Notes: generated by a model from the sequence alone, not told the origin. A stretch of DNA of 64,000 bases from Lactobacillus sp. ESL0791 (GCF_029433255.1 NZ_JAQTHU010000001.1:1798001-1862000); one strand, 5' to 3'. Shown: positions 25,405 to 34,646, numbered from the stretch's first letter. Numbers and translations: made by a program.

Positions 25405-25806
25405 TTATCTAGCATTTACTGCATAGACATAGCTAATATAACAGGCAAAGTCGCCAACTCGCTTGCGATCCACAATTCCTGTGGGCACTAACCGCTCATA
25501 CCAATCAGTTGGCACATCCTTCTGTTTCATATAGCGCTGAACAATATTAACCGCAGCAATAAAATCATTGTGCAGATCGGTACGATGGCGGTCAATTTGC
25601 ATTTTTTCTATACTTGATAAAAGTAACCATTGTGCACGCACTTCAGTATATGTAACTGCCTTTTGAATTAAATTTGTCACCAGATCGTTTAACTTTCTAT
25701 CATTCATGGCAGTAGTTAAATCAACCAACTCTTGATAGATGGACTCTGCATCAGTAACAGATAAATGACTAGGCTGATGTGTAAAGTCTTTGTATGTTGG
25801 TATCAT
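25405..25806 (-). CDS. Hypothetical helical protein (possibly DUF3232)
   Basis: No clear function is recognised. The 133-residue protein is soluble and mostly helical, with conserved-looking Trp/Tyr positions (AQWLLLSSIEK about residue 59, DWYERLVPTG about 101) and no enzyme motif. The size and the ending suggest the small DUF3232 group, but that is from memory only. The start at 25806 follows AAGGAG by nine bases. It sits 16 bases after proX and may be cotranscribed with it. Confidence 0.6.
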   Translation of the reverse strand: MIPTYKDFTHQPSHLSVTDAESIYQELVDLTTAMNDRKLNDLVTNLIQKAVTYTEVRAQWLLLSSIEKMQIDRHRTDLHNDFIAAVNIVQRYMKQKDVPTDWYERLVPTGIVDRKRVGDFACYISYVYAVNAR

Positions 25807-25822
25807 CAAAATTTTCTCCTTT

Positions 25823-26311
25823 TTAACTCTTCATTACCTTAACCTGATTACCATGTTCCTTGATAATCCCAATTAAGTCTGGCGTTTTCAGCCAAACTGT
25901 TGCCGTATTGTCATTTGGATGCACGGCAATTATTCCTGACTGCTGCAAGAAGTATTCGTCAATAAAGAATTGCACTTTGCGTTCCTCATCATTTAGCAAT
26001 CCTAAAGGAGTTACTGCTCCCGGAATTAATCCCAGAATTGCCTTTAATTCACTTTCTGAAGTAAAGGACAGTCTTCTAGTGTCATTATTTCGGCGAAATT
26101 TTTTAAGATCAACTCGGCGATCACTCTTAACCGTAATTAAATAATAATTCTGCTTTTTATCATCACGTAGAAATAAATTTTTCGCACTAGCTTCCGGATG
26201 TGGCAAATTAATTTCAGCCGTTTCTGCCATATTGTAAACAGCCTTATGCTCCACAGTTTCATGCCAAATGTTTTTCTCATTTAGATAGCGATATACTTCT
26301 TGTTTGTCCAT
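25823..26311 (-). CDS. proX: Prolyl-tRNA editing protein ProX (YbaK/PrdX family)
   Basis: This free-standing trans-editing hydrolase has 162 residues and deacylates mischarged tRNA(Pro), typically Ala-tRNA(Pro). The YbaK fold is visible from EHKAVYNMAET (about residue 20), through KNLFLRD and the substrate-contacting lysine in LITVKSDRRVDLKKF (about 58), to GAVTPLGLLND (about 98). The start at 26311 gives MDKQEVYRYL with GGGGTGA five bases upstream; a longer frame would begin in the neighbouring spacer. Confidence 0.88.
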   Translation of the reverse strand: MDKQEVYRYLNEKNIWHETVEHKAVYNMAETAEINLPHPEASAKNLFLRDDKKQNYYLITVKSDRRVDLKKFRRNNDTRRLSFTSESELKAILGLIPGAVTPLGLLNDEERKVQFFIDEYFLQQSGIIAVHPNDNTATVWLKTPDLIGIIKEHGNQVKVMKS

Positions 26312-26366
26312 ATTAGTCACCCCGAAATCAAATTTTAAATCATAGTATATAGCAAGACCACTTAAC

Positions 26367-26400
26367 AAAAAAGAGAGAGATTGCTCAACAATCTCTCTCT
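26367..26400 (-). terminator. Terminator of the GNAT gene
   Basis: A perfect 12-bp stem (AGAGAGAGATTG) with a five-base loop and six Ts on the minus strand starts right after the stop codon. Confidence 0.92.
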
Positions 26401-26862
26401 CTAATTTTTATCACTTACTTTAGCAAGTACAATCAGATCTTCTAATTGTGTAAAACCATTTTTAAGATAAAACTGTTCGGCCGGATAACCTTTGCCCGTG
26501 TTTAAGATCATACCTGTCATGCCTTTAGTGCTAATCGCAGCATCAATCAGCTTCAAAAAGTTGCTGCCAACGCCCTGTCCCTGATATTCGGGAGCAACAC
26601 AAAACTCATCAATATAATATTCCATACCTTTTATCCAAGGCTTTTTAAAGCCAATGCTCAATGCAATTATTTCTTCTCCATCCTTCAAAATGTAGCCGAC
26701 AAAATAATTGCTTTTCATATAGGCAGCAAAAAAATTTATCACCTGTTCGCGTGATTCATATTCTTCACACCACGGCGGTTGCGTAAAGGTGTGAATAAAT
26801 AAGTCAGCAGTCTGTGCTAGATCTTTATCAGTGAGTTCATACAACTGCAATTTAGTATCCAT
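26401..26862 (-). CDS. GNAT-family N-acetyltransferase
   Basis: This 153-residue acetyl-CoA-dependent transferase has the GNAT core with motif A, VAPEYQGQGVGSNFLKLI (about residues 88-107), and motif B, EQFYLKNGFT (about 130). Motif A places CoA pyrophosphate binding at QGQGVG. The acceptor substrate is unknown. GAGG precedes the start. The gene is monocistronic between proX and pepO. Confidence 0.85.
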   Translation of the reverse strand: MDTKLQLYELTDKDLAQTADLFIHTFTQPPWCEEYESREQVINFFAAYMKSNYFVGYILKDGEEIIALSIGFKKPWIKGMEYYIDEFCVAPEYQGQGVGSNFLKLIDAAISTKGMTGMILNTGKGYPAEQFYLKNGFTQLEDLIVLAKVSDKN

Positions 26863-26880
26863 AAATGCCTCTTCTTTAAA

Positions 26881-26921
26881 ACAAAATACGCATCTCCAAC
26901 AAAATAATGAAAATGCGTATT
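26881..26921 (-). terminator. Terminator of pepO
   Basis: AATACGCAT and ATGCGTATT form a 9-bp stem with a 19-base loop; TTGTTTT follows on the minus strand. Confidence 0.8.
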
Positions 26922-26936
26922 ACTTGAACATTCAAA

Positions 26937-29114
26937 TTACCATATTTGGATCCGCTTTTTTGGATCTAGCCACATCCCGTCAGATGACTTAACTTTAAAG
27001 ACCTTATAGAAGTCATCTTGGCATTGTGCTTGAACATTTGCCCGCAAAGGATTTGGTGCATGCACATCAACAGCAAGAATCGTCTTAATTGCTTGCGGCG
27101 TTGCTTTTAATCGCCAAATTCGAGCATTGTTTTCAAATAGTTCCCGCAAATTGTCGCCTTCGCTTTTGGCAACTTGCAGCGCAACCGTCAAACCACCTAA
27201 ATCGGCAACGTTTTCCGAAACTATTTGCTTACCCTTTATCTTCGTTCCAGCATATTTAATGCCATTGAATAGTTTATCCTCAGCCTTAATCCGCTTTTTG
27301 AATTCAGTGTAATCTTTTTGCGTCCACCAATTATGCAAATTACCATATTTATCAAATTGGGCACCATTATTGTCAAAAGCATGGGAAATCTCATGACCAA
27401 TTACAGTACCGATGCCGCCCCAATTAGCTGCTCTGCTTTGAGTTTTACTATAAAATGGTGCCTGCAAAATGGCAGCTGGCAAGGTAACATCGTTTACTTG
27501 CGGATTGTAAGCAGCATTCACTTCCGCTCCGGACATCGCCCAGATGTTGCGGTTGACCGGTTTAAACAATTGCGCAAGATTTTCTTTGATGCTTTCAATA
27601 GTCATTGCTTGGTCGTTTCCATACAAAGTCCCGCCTTGACTTGCCGGCGTTATTTGAATATTTTTATAAGATCCCGACTGCTCGTCTGGATAACCTACCT
27701 TGACAACCAGTGACTTCAGCTTATCAATTGCTTTCTCTTTAGTTGCTTTCGACAGCCAAGTATTATTTTGCAACCGGCTTTCGTAAGTCTGCAATATTTT
27801 ATTAACCATATTGGTGACGTCTTTTTTCGCATCAGCACCAAAATAAGTTTGACCATAATAAATTCCAATTAATTCACCAAAATCGCCATTAACAAAACTA
27901 AAGGCTTGCTTGTCAGTTGAAGGCAGCTTAGCTTGACCACCTATTGCCTGCGAAAACGGAAAGGCAGTTTCAATAAATTTCTGAGAAAGTTCACCAGCAG
28001 CTCCATTGATAAAGTCAACGATTAACCAACCTTTAAGAGCGGCAAAATTATCCTGATTGATCACTTGGTTAATATTGGTTAAGAATTTAGGATCGGTCAC
28101 GATAATTTGGTCAGGCTCCTTGCCAACCGTTCCCTTTAAAAACTGCTGAATATCAAAGTTAGTAAATTTAGCTTTAAAATTCTGTATGCTCATTGGGTTA
28201 TATTGGCTGGTTACGTCCGCATTCTGCTCAGCTGATTTAACATTTTTAGCTAATATACCATCAAATTTAAGTGCATTTTCCGCATAAGTAGTTGCATCAG
28301 TTTCAGAAACTCCGGCCAGTTTCAAGAGGTCAATTGACTGCTTCTTTAAAACGGCAAGTAATTTCTGAGAATTTGGATCTTTATAACTGCTGGTATCCGG
28401 CAAAAATGTCCCGGCCGAACTAAAATAGAGTGCGTTCTTCTGCGCATTTTTCATATCGGGAGAAACAGTCAGATCGAGTGGCAAATCCATACCGTTATTA
28501 TATAAATCAGCGGCTTTAGCATTAAAATCGGCAAAATCCTTAATTCCTTCAAGTTTTGCCAAATCTGCCTTGATTGGCGCAGCCCCATCATTGTTGCGTT
28601 TATCAATATCCCGTGCTAACTTATACAGCTCAACCGCTTTATCAAAATTCGGAATGTTTGGCAACGGCTTTTTACCGTCAGCAAAATCAGCCATATCCTG
28701 TCGCAATTGCCGGTTAACTTTCAAACTAATTTCATCCGTTGACCCCGTGCTTACCGCATCTGCCGGTATTTTAGCCTTTTTCATCCACTTGGAATTAACC
28801 GCCAAATACAAATTATCCTGCGGCCGCGTGCCTACTTTAGGCTTCAGCACATCGCCACTGCCGCCGCGAGCTGCTTTTGTTTGTTCAGCCTTAACCGGCT
28901 TTTTAGCGGTTTTTACATTTTTAACTGGCTTATTCTTTACTGCATAAGCTTTTGCTTGTCGGCGTGGTTTAACAACGCGCTTATTGACAACACTGCTTTT
29001 GGTAATAGCTGCCAAAACATCCTGATTATTATTCTCATTATTGGCTACGGCCAGCAGACTAGCTGCAATTATTGCCGCAATCGATGAGATTAGTATTTTA
29101 GACTTGCTTTTCAT
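26937..29114 (-). CDS. pepO: M13-family zinc endopeptidase PepO, exported form
   Basis: This neprilysin-like oligopeptidase has 725 residues. The zinc motif is HEISHAFDNNG (about residue 574), the third ligand lies in ENVADLGG (about 631), NAAYNP marks the substrate-binding strand, and the C-terminus ends near RIQIW. A hydrophobic signal or anchor (residues 7-24) is followed by a Lys/Arg/Ala-rich linker (about 40-80). Typical lactic PepO proteins are about 630 residues and lack a signal, so this one is probably exported, with a basic linker that could bind the acidic wall. Its promoter carries a cre-like box. Confidence 0.92.
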   Translation of the reverse strand: MKSKSKILISSIAAIIAASLLAVANNENNNQDVLAAITKSSVVNKRVVKPRRQAKAYAVKNKPVKNVKTAKKPVKAEQTKAARGGSGDVLKPKVGTRPQDNLYLAVNSKWMKKAKIPADAVSTGSTDEISLKVNRQLRQDMADFADGKKPLPNIPNFDKAVELYKLARDIDKRNNDGAAPIKADLAKLEGIKDFADFNAKAADLYNNGMDLPLDLTVSPDMKNAQKNALYFSSAGTFLPDTSSYKDPNSQKLLAVLKKQSIDLLKLAGVSETDATTYAENALKFDGILAKNVKSAEQNADVTSQYNPMSIQNFKAKFTNFDIQQFLKGTVGKEPDQIIVTDPKFLTNINQVINQDNFAALKGWLIVDFINGAAGELSQKFIETAFPFSQAIGGQAKLPSTDKQAFSFVNGDFGELIGIYYGQTYFGADAKKDVTNMVNKILQTYESRLQNNTWLSKATKEKAIDKLKSLVVKVGYPDEQSGSYKNIQITPASQGGTLYGNDQAMTIESIKENLAQLFKPVNRNIWAMSGAEVNAAYNPQVNDVTLPAAILQAPFYSKTQSRAANWGGIGTVIGHEISHAFDNNGAQFDKYGNLHNWWTQKDYTEFKKRIKAEDKLFNGIKYAGTKIKGKQIVSENVADLGGLTVALQVAKSEGDNLRELFENNARIWRLKATPQAIKTILAVDVHAPNPLRANVQAQCQDDFYKVFKVKSSDGMWLDPKKRIQIW

Positions 29115-29151
29115 TCTTACACCTTGTGTCCTATCTTAATAATACAGTGTA

Positions 29152-29180
29152 ATTATAGCAGTGCTAGCGCTAACATTCAA
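29152..29180 (-). promoter_or_regulatory. pepO promoter
   Basis: TTGAAT, a 17-base spacer, then TATAAT with extended TGC. The best-formed promoter in the left half of the window. Confidence 0.75.
29162..29175 (-). promoter_or_regulatory. CcpA cre-like site in the pepO promoter
   Basis: TGTTAGCGCTAGCA matches 13 of 14 positions of TGWAARCGYTWNCW and lies between the -35 and -10 boxes, where CcpA binding would block polymerase. Confidence 0.55.
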
Positions 29181-29217
29181 CTTGTTTTTTAAATTTTTCA
29201 GCAGCTGGTTTAAGCAA

Positions 29218-30771
29218 TTATTCCCATTCAATCGTTGACGGCGGCTTACTCGTCACGTCATAGACGACGCGGTTAATGTGATCAACTTCGTCCACGATTC
29301 TAGTTGACACCTTTTGTAAAACTTCCCACGGAATCCGGGCAAAATCGGCGGTCATCCCGTCAATCGAAGTTACCGCCCGGATGCCAATCGTGTAATCGTA
29401 AGTCCGGCCATCGCCCATCACGCCAACAGACCTAATGCCTGGCAAAACCGTAAAGTATTGCCAAATCTTTTCTTCTAGGCCTGCCTTTTTAATTTCATCA
29501 CGCAGAATTGCGTCACTTTCGCGCACCAGTGCCAGTTTATCTTCAGTAACCTCACCTAAGACCCGGATACCCAGGCCTGGGCCCGGAAATGGCTGCCGCC
29601 AAACTAGATCATGCGGAATCCCCAGCTTTTCACCAAGCTCGCGCACCTCATCCTTGAATAATTTGCGCAGTGGTTCAATCAGCTTGAAGTGCATGTCCTT
29701 AGGCAGGCCGCCAACATTGTGGTGTGACTTAATCGTTTGCGCGGTATTCGTCCCGCTCTCAATCACATCGGTATAGAGCGTCCCCTGCGCCAAAAAATCA
29801 ACATCCTTAATCTTTTTGGCTTCATCACTAAATACTTCAATAAATTCCTTGCCGATAATCTTTCGTTTTTGCTCGGGATCAGTGACGCCCTTGAGCTTAG
29901 ATAAAAAACGTTCCTGAGCGTTAACCCGGATAATATTGACGCCCAGATCGCGGCTAAGAGCGGCCATTACCTCATCACCCTCATTTTTACGCAGCATTCC
30001 GTGGTCAACAAAAATCGCGGTCAGCTGATTGCCAATTGCTTTATGAAGCAGAGTAGCTGTCACACTTGAATCGACGCCACCGGATAAGCCAAGAATCACC
30101 TTTTTATTTCCGACTTCGGCCCGGATAGCCGCAATCTGCAAATCAATAAAATCATTCATCGACCAATTATTGTTTGCCTTGCAGACCTTAAAAGCAAAAT
30201 TATGCAAAATATCCAAGCCGTACTGGGTATTGCGCACCTCGGCATGAAACTGAATCCCGTAAAAATTATCAGCATCGTTGGCAATCGCGGAAATCGGACA
30301 ATTTTTACTTGAAGCAACCACCTTAAAATTCTTCGGTGCAGAAGTAACGAGGTCACCGTGACTCATCCAAACGTATTCATCTTCGGGCAAGCCACTGAAC
30401 AGCACATCCTGCCGGTCTTCCACCTTGATATCGGCACGGCCATATTCGGAATTGGCAGCCTTCTCAACTTTTCCGCCCAAGTAATAGGACATCAGCTGCA
30501 TCCCATAACAGATGCCTAAGATGGGAATCCCCAGCTTAAAAATTGCGGGATCAACTTTGAGCGCATTTTCATCATAAATACTGTTCGGTCCACCGGAAAA
30601 AATAATTCCTTTCGGTTTGATTTCTTTGATTTTTTCCATACTGATATCATGCGGCAGCAATTCGGAATAAATCCCAAAATCCCGCAGCCGCCGTGTGATT
30701 AATTGATTGTACTGACTGCCAAAATCCAGCACAATAATTTCATCAAAGTCCTTCATCTTTTTTTCAGCCAC
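29218..30771 (-). CDS. guaA: GMP synthase (glutamine-hydrolysing)
   Basis: GuaA converts XMP to GMP. It has a class I glutamine amidotransferase domain (Cys in GICYGMQL about residue 88; His in [10 protein letters not shown] about 175), an ATP-pyrophosphatase loop GLSGGVDSS (about 230), and a C-terminal dimer domain with [11 protein letters not shown]. The GTG at 30771 is chosen because AAGGGG lies seven bases upstream and the resulting MAEKK opening fits the genus; length is 517. It is divergent from the riboswitch-controlled xpt gene, so GMP synthesis and guanine/xanthine salvage are neighbours. Confidence 0.96.
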   Translation of the reverse strand: MAEKKMKDFDEIIVLDFGSQYNQLITRRLRDFGIYSELLPHDISMEKIKEIKPKGIIFSGGPNSIYDENALKVDPAIFKLGIPILGICYGMQLMSYYLGGKVEKAANSEYGRADIKVEDRQDVLFSGLPEDEYVWMSHGDLVTSAPKNFKVVASSKNCPISAIANDADNFYGIQFHAEVRNTQYGLDILHNFAFKVCKANNNWSMNDFIDLQIAAIRAEVGNKKVILGLSGGVDSSVTATLLHKAIGNQLTAIFVDHGMLRKNEGDEVMAALSRDLGVNIIRVNAQERFLSKLKGVTDPEQKRKIIGKEFIEVFSDEAKKIKDVDFLAQGTLYTDVIESGTNTAQTIKSHHNVGGLPKDMHFKLIEPLRKLFKDEVRELGEKLGIPHDLVWRQPFPGPGLGIRVLGEVTEDKLALVRESDAILRDEIKKAGLEEKIWQYFTVLPGIRSVGVMGDGRTYDYTIGIRAVTSIDGMTADFARIPWEVLQKVSTRIVDEVDHINRVVYDVTSKPPSTIEWE

Positions 30772-30973
30772 TTGAGCACCCCTTACTAAATTCACTTGCT
30801 TAAATCAATTCAACTTTACTAAGAATTAGCTTGCAGGTCAAATGATTTTTATTTAAGATTATAATTTTTACGAATTATCTTTTGTATAAAAAGATAATAA
30901 TTCGGTTTTATTTGCTAATGTCTTGCCAAGGCCGCTAGTTTTTGCTAAAGTTTAACCAACAATCAAATATTAT

Positions 30974-31034
30974 CTATATATTGACGCAATAAGGGCGGCA
31001 GTTTCTACTTAGAACCGTAAATTCTGAACTATAG
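30974..31034 (+). ncRNA. Purine (guanine-class) riboswitch of xpt
   Basis: The aptamer shows P1 TATCTATA with TATAGGTA, P2 GACGC/GCGGC with loop AATAAGG, the junction AGTTTCTAC, P3 TTAGAA/TTCTGA with loop CCGTAAA, and J3/1 with C at the specificity position (AACTAT), which points to guanine or hypoxanthine. A terminator follows at 31067-31112 before xpt. The arrangement is the classical transcriptional OFF switch. Confidence 0.9.
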
Positions 31035-31066
31035 GTACTTGCAAGTTGCAGCTGTTTTCTGCTGTC

Positions 31067-31112
31067 AAAAAGGGCTTCTTTTACCTAATTCAGGTGAAAA
31101 AGCCCTTTTTTA
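31067..31112 (+). terminator. Riboswitch-controlled terminator of xpt
   Basis: AAAAAGGGCTT...TTTTACCT pairs with AGGTGAAAA...AGCCCTTTTT, then Ts. Folding depends on the upstream aptamer; a GCAGC/GCTG stretch before it may act as antiterminator. Confidence 0.88.
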
Positions 31113-31128
31113 TTCAAGGAGGAGCAAA

Positions 31129-31716
31129 TTGAAATTATTAGAAGATCGCATTCGAAAAGACGGCGTTGTATTGCCGGGAGAAGTGCTAAAAATCAATTCA
31201 TTCTTAAACCATCAAGTTGATTCTGACTTAATGATGGCAATCGGCAAAGAATTTGCCCGTCTGTTTCAAGACAGCAATGTTACCAAAGTTTTAACCTGTG
31301 AGGCATCGGGAATTGCTCCCGGCATCATGGCAGCTTATGAGCTGCATGTGCCCATGGTTTTTGCCCGGAAAAAGAAACCATCGACCCTGAATGATTCCTT
31401 ATACACGGCCAATGTTTTTTCATACACGAAAAAAGTCACTAACAAAATCTGTGTGGAACAGAAATTTCTGCACGCAAATGACAACTTGCTGATTGTCGAC
31501 GACTTCCTAGCTCACGGCGAGGCGATCAAGGGCATGATCAATATTGCCAACCAGGCTGGCTGCCAGATTGCCGGCGTTGGGGTTGTCGTTGCTAAAACTT
31601 TTCAGGGCGGCAGCGACTGGGTCAAAAGCCACGGTTACCGCTTGGAAGCCTTGGCTGACATAACTAGTTTTGCAGATGATCAGGTGCACTTTGCTGGAGA
31701 AGAAACAAAAATTTAA
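31129..31716 (+). CDS. xpt: Xanthine phosphoribosyltransferase
   Basis: This purine salvage enzyme of 195 residues transfers ribose phosphate from PRPP to xanthine. LTCEASGIAPGIMAA (about residue 59) and the PRPP loop LLIVDDFLAHGEA (about 123) are diagnostic of Xpt. The TTG at 31129 is used: AAGGAGGAG sits just upstream, after the terminator, and longer starts would translate through the riboswitch. No xanthine permease (pbuX) follows it, unlike in B. subtilis. Confidence 0.94.
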   Translation: MKLLEDRIRKDGVVLPGEVLKINSFLNHQVDSDLMMAIGKEFARLFQDSNVTKVLTCEASGIAPGIMAAYELHVPMVFARKKKPSTLNDSLYTANVFSYTKKVTNKICVEQKFLHANDNLLIVDDFLAHGEAIKGMINIANQAGCQIAGVGVVVAKTFQGGSDWVKSHGYRLEALADITSFADDQVHFAGEETKI

Positions 31717-31735
31717 TCCTAACTAGCATTAAGAC

Positions 31736-31770
31736 AAAAATACTTCACTCAATTAAGAATGAAGTACTTT
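31736..31770. terminator. Terminator between xpt and the celB operon
   Basis: TACTTCA and TGAAGTA with flanking A and T form a stem around a 12-base loop; the minus strand continues TATTTTTG, so it mainly serves the EIIC operon. Confidence 0.7.
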
Positions 31771-31777
31771 CCACATA

Positions 31778-33067
31778 TTATTCAGCTTGTTCTTCTTTTA
31801 ATAAGTTTTGCTCATAAACTTTCATAAACGGATAATACAGAATGGCATCTAAAAGAATTAAAGCCAAAACTAGTACAGTAGCTCGCCAATCCATTGTTGA
31901 AAGAAATGCTCCGATTGGGGCAGGCATTTGCCAAGAGAACAGTGCAAAAGTCTTTTTGACTATTCCTAAGGACATACACAGATAGCTGATAGTCGCATTA
32001 GCCACCGACGTAAAGATAAACGGAATAAAGAAAATAGGATTAAGCATGAGCGGCGTTCCAAAAATCATTGGTTCAGAAATTCCAAAGAATGCTGGTACTA
32101 ATCCTACTCTACCGACTGTCTTCAATTGCTTTGATTTAGAAAAAGACATTAAAATCGCTAAAGACAAAACCGAACCACAGCCACCGATAATTACGAAGTA
32201 AACCCAGAATGGCGTTGTGAAAATTCGTGGTAATTCATGACCAGCCAATTTAGCAGCGGCATTTATTGATAAATTACCATCTCTAATTGGTCCCAAAATA
32301 CCAGCAAGAGCAGCATCATGAACACCAAAGAACCAAAATAGATGTACAAGAATCGTTAGTAAGATGGTGATTGGTAAACTATCAGCCACCTTGAAACTAG
32401 GTGAAAGAAGACTATACATCGCCTTAACAGCAGTAGTATGGTTGAGATGGAAAATAATGAAAAAGGCAGCATCTATTCCCATAATAACCAATGCAGGCAC
32501 AAAAGAAGCAAAACTTTCAGATAAAGCAGAAGGAACTCCTTCAGGCATTTTAATTCTGCCAAAATCGTGTTTACGCATAGCATGATATGCTTCGGTGGTC
32601 AAAATAGAAATTAACAAGGCCATTATGATTCCACGGCCATCCCAATAACTTATATCAGCAACATTGCCAGTAAAATCCAACTTCTTAGGGTCAAAAACCA
32701 GCATAAAAAAGCCGACCAATGAAAACATAATGGGAGAAAGCGGATTTTCTTTATAGTGTTTGCAAAGAAAATAGGTTATGCCAACACAAATAAAAATCGA
32801 CATCGCACTCATCGATACAGTACTAAGCCAAGTTAAGGCCAAAGCATTTTGTTTAGCAAAACTAGCCCAAGCCAATAAGAAGCCATTACTATTTTTAGTC
32901 ACTGGCGGTGCTGCACCTAGAATCACAAATATTGAACCAAAAAGGGTGATTGGCAAAATTGTCATAAATGTATCACGAATAGCTGCCAAATGACGCTGAT
33001 TAGCTAACTTATTGGCAAAAGGCGTAATATGTTTATTCATCCAATCCATCATTGTATTAGATTTCAT
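31778..33067 (-). CDS. PTS EIIC, lactose/cellobiose family (CelB-like)
   Basis: The 429-residue membrane permease has about ten helices. Family marks are LFWFFGVHDAAL (about residue 243), FFGISEPMIFGTPLMLNP (about 336) and the C-terminal transmembrane pair. It imports beta-glucosides (cellobiose, gentiobiose, aryl-glucosides or related), phosphorylated by EIIA/EIIB proteins that are not encoded here and must come from elsewhere. AAGGAG precedes the start. It follows the 6-phospho-beta-glucosidase gene by 36 bases, in the same riboswitch-led transcript. Confidence 0.88.
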   Translation of the reverse strand: MKSNTMMDWMNKHITPFANKLANQRHLAAIRDTFMTILPITLFGSIFVILGAAPPVTKNSNGFLLAWASFAKQNALALTWLSTVSMSAMSIFICVGITYFLCKHYKENPLSPIMFSLVGFFMLVFDPKKLDFTGNVADISYWDGRGIIMALLISILTTEAYHAMRKHDFGRIKMPEGVPSALSESFASFVPALVIMGIDAAFFIIFHLNHTTAVKAMYSLLSPSFKVADSLPITILLTILVHLFWFFGVHDAALAGILGPIRDGNLSINAAAKLAGHELPRIFTTPFWVYFVIIGGCGSVLSLAILMSFSKSKQLKTVGRVGLVPAFFGISEPMIFGTPLMLNPIFFIPFIFTSVANATISYLCMSLGIVKKTFALFSWQMPAPIGAFLSTMDWRATVLVLALILLDAILYYPFMKVYEQNLLKEEQAE

Positions 33068-33103
33068 ATTTTCTCCTTAATAATAAATATTTTAATTATG
33101 AAC

Positions 33104-34495
33104 TTAACAATATTTTTTTCGTTTAATTACTTTTCCATTTGAAGTGATAACATCTTTGTACCAATAGTATGAAGCTTTGGGACGTCTTTCCTGAGTTTTG
33201 AAATCAACAGCCACTAACCCGTAACGTTTCTCCACACCATTCATCCACGAATAAAGATCAAACGGAGCCCACGTAAAGTAGCCACGAATATCTGCACCAA
33301 GATCTTGCGCATTCATCAAAGCGTTAATATGATCATTCATAAAAGAAATGCGGTAGTTATCTTGTACTTCTGGAACCTGAACATTTTCACGGAAGCCAAC
33401 ACCATTTTCAGTAATAAAAATTGGCAAATGGTATTTATGGTAAGCACGCAGCAAGCCCTCTTGCAATCCTTGAGGATAAATTTCTGTATCCCATTCAGTG
33501 TACTCACTATTAGGATCCATGACCTGCTCAAACCAATTCTTTATTCGCATCTGCGTAGAACCTTTTTTACCAGTATTGTTAAAAACCATCTTTGTCTCGC
33601 CACCGCTGTACGGTTTGACTAAGGTGCGTGCATAATAATTTAAGCCTAAAAAATCAACTGTATTATTTTTAATTGTCGCTAGCTTATCAGGTTTCATAAA
33701 AGAAACATCGCAGGTTTCGGCTAATTTAGAAATTAAATCTATCGGAAATTCGCCTAACGCAGCAGTATCTAAAACCCAATTATTAGCATAATTATCAGCA
33801 TTGCGCATCGCTATTTGTGTTTCAATCGTGTTGTCAACTCCATCAACTGGAGAGTAGCTATGAACAATCCCAATTTGCCCTGAAAGTTTTAACTTTTTAA
33901 AAGCCTGTACTGCTAAACTGCTGGCATACATAACGTTAAAGCCACATTCAATCGTATGCTGCAAATTATGATCATTTGGAGGATAATTTCCAATTAAATA
34001 GCCGTTAACTGTGAACCATTTTGGTTCATTAAACGTTGACCAGTATTTAACTCGATCACCAAATGCCTGGAAACAAACTTGGGCATAATGTTCATATGCC
34101 AAACAAGTTTCATCATTAAGCCAGCCTCCTAATTCCTGCCAATATTGAGGCAAGTCCCAGTGATACAGCGTGACAAATGGCGTAATTCCATGATCTAAGC
34201 AACAATCAATTAATCGATTGTAAAACTCAATTCCTTTGGGATTAATAGTTCCATCACGATCTTTAATGATTCGCGGCCACGATAATGAAAAACGGTATGC
34301 ATTCTGACCCCCTTCTTGCATCATTCGAATATCTTCTTCAAAACGGTGGTAATGATCACTGGCAATATCACCATTTTCCAAATTCTGTTCATGCAAATAG
34401 TGATCCCACATAGATTCTGCTTTGCCATCTACGTTCCATGCACCTTCACATTGGTACGAAGCAGTCGCACCACCCCACAAAAAATCAGTTTGCAT
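33104..34495 (-). CDS. 6-Phospho-beta-glucosidase, GH1
   Basis: This cytoplasmic retaining glycosidase of 463 residues hydrolyses 6-phospho-beta-glucosides delivered by the PTS. Acid/base Glu lies in STFNEPKWF (about residue 167) and the nucleophile in IFITENGVGF (about 365); FLWGGATASYQCEG forms the N-terminal substrate segment. A C-terminal Lys/Arg tail ends the protein. The ATG at 34495 has GGAGG five bases upstream; extending further would enter the leader terminator. It is first gene of the operon with celB. The leader has promoter, cre-like box, purine-aptamer-like fold and terminator. Confidence 0.9.
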   Translation of the reverse strand: MQTDFLWGGATASYQCEGAWNVDGKAESMWDHYLHEQNLENGDIASDHYHRFEEDIRMMQEGGQNAYRFSLSWPRIIKDRDGTINPKGIEFYNRLIDCCLDHGITPFVTLYHWDLPQYWQELGGWLNDETCLAYEHYAQVCFQAFGDRVKYWSTFNEPKWFTVNGYLIGNYPPNDHNLQHTIECGFNVMYASSLAVQAFKKLKLSGQIGIVHSYSPVDGVDNTIETQIAMRNADNYANNWVLDTAALGEFPIDLISKLAETCDVSFMKPDKLATIKNNTVDFLGLNYYARTLVKPYSGGETKMVFNNTGKKGSTQMRIKNWFEQVMDPNSEYTEWDTEIYPQGLQEGLLRAYHKYHLPIFITENGVGFRENVQVPEVQDNYRISFMNDHINALMNAQDLGADIRGYFTWAPFDLYSWMNGVEKRYGLVAVDFKTQERRPKASYYWYKDVITSNGKVIKRKKYC

Positions 34496-34514
34496 CTTTT
34501 CCTCCAAACAATAA

Positions 34515-34551
34515 GAGTCTCTTTCATCAACTATTGTAATAAAAGAGACTC
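34515..34551 (-). terminator. Leader terminator of the GH1-celB operon
   Basis: A perfect 10-bp stem GAGTCTCTTT/AAAGAGACTC with a 17-base loop, then TTATTGTTT, just before the ribosome site. The loop (ATTACAATAG) can instead pair with the upstream CTATTG..GTAAT, which would bury the 5' arm: a plausible antiterminator. Confidence 0.6.
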
Positions 34552-34576
34552 CCTTAATTACTGCAATAGGCAAACA

Positions 34577-34640
34577 ATCTGATAGTTCAGAATTTAAGGC
34601 TCTGAGTAGAAACTATTGCCCCTATTGCAATACTATATTT
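34577..34640 (-). ncRNA. Purine-riboswitch-like aptamer upstream of the GH1-celB operon
   Basis: On the minus strand: P2 ATTGC/GCAAT with loop AATAGGG, junction AGTTTCTA, P3 TCAGAG/TTCTGA with loop CCTTAAA, and J3/1 with C at the specificity position (AACTAT). These are the conserved purine aptamer parts. P1 is weak, with only three or four clear pairs, so ligand response is unproven. The 15 bases TAAATTCTGAACTAT are identical to the xpt aptamer. Confidence 0.7.
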
Positions 34641-34646
34641 AATATT

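Noticed and set aside
30981..30986. TTGACG as a -35 box upstream of xpt
   Set aside because: It lies inside the P2 strand of the purine aptamer, and no -10 follows at proper distance.
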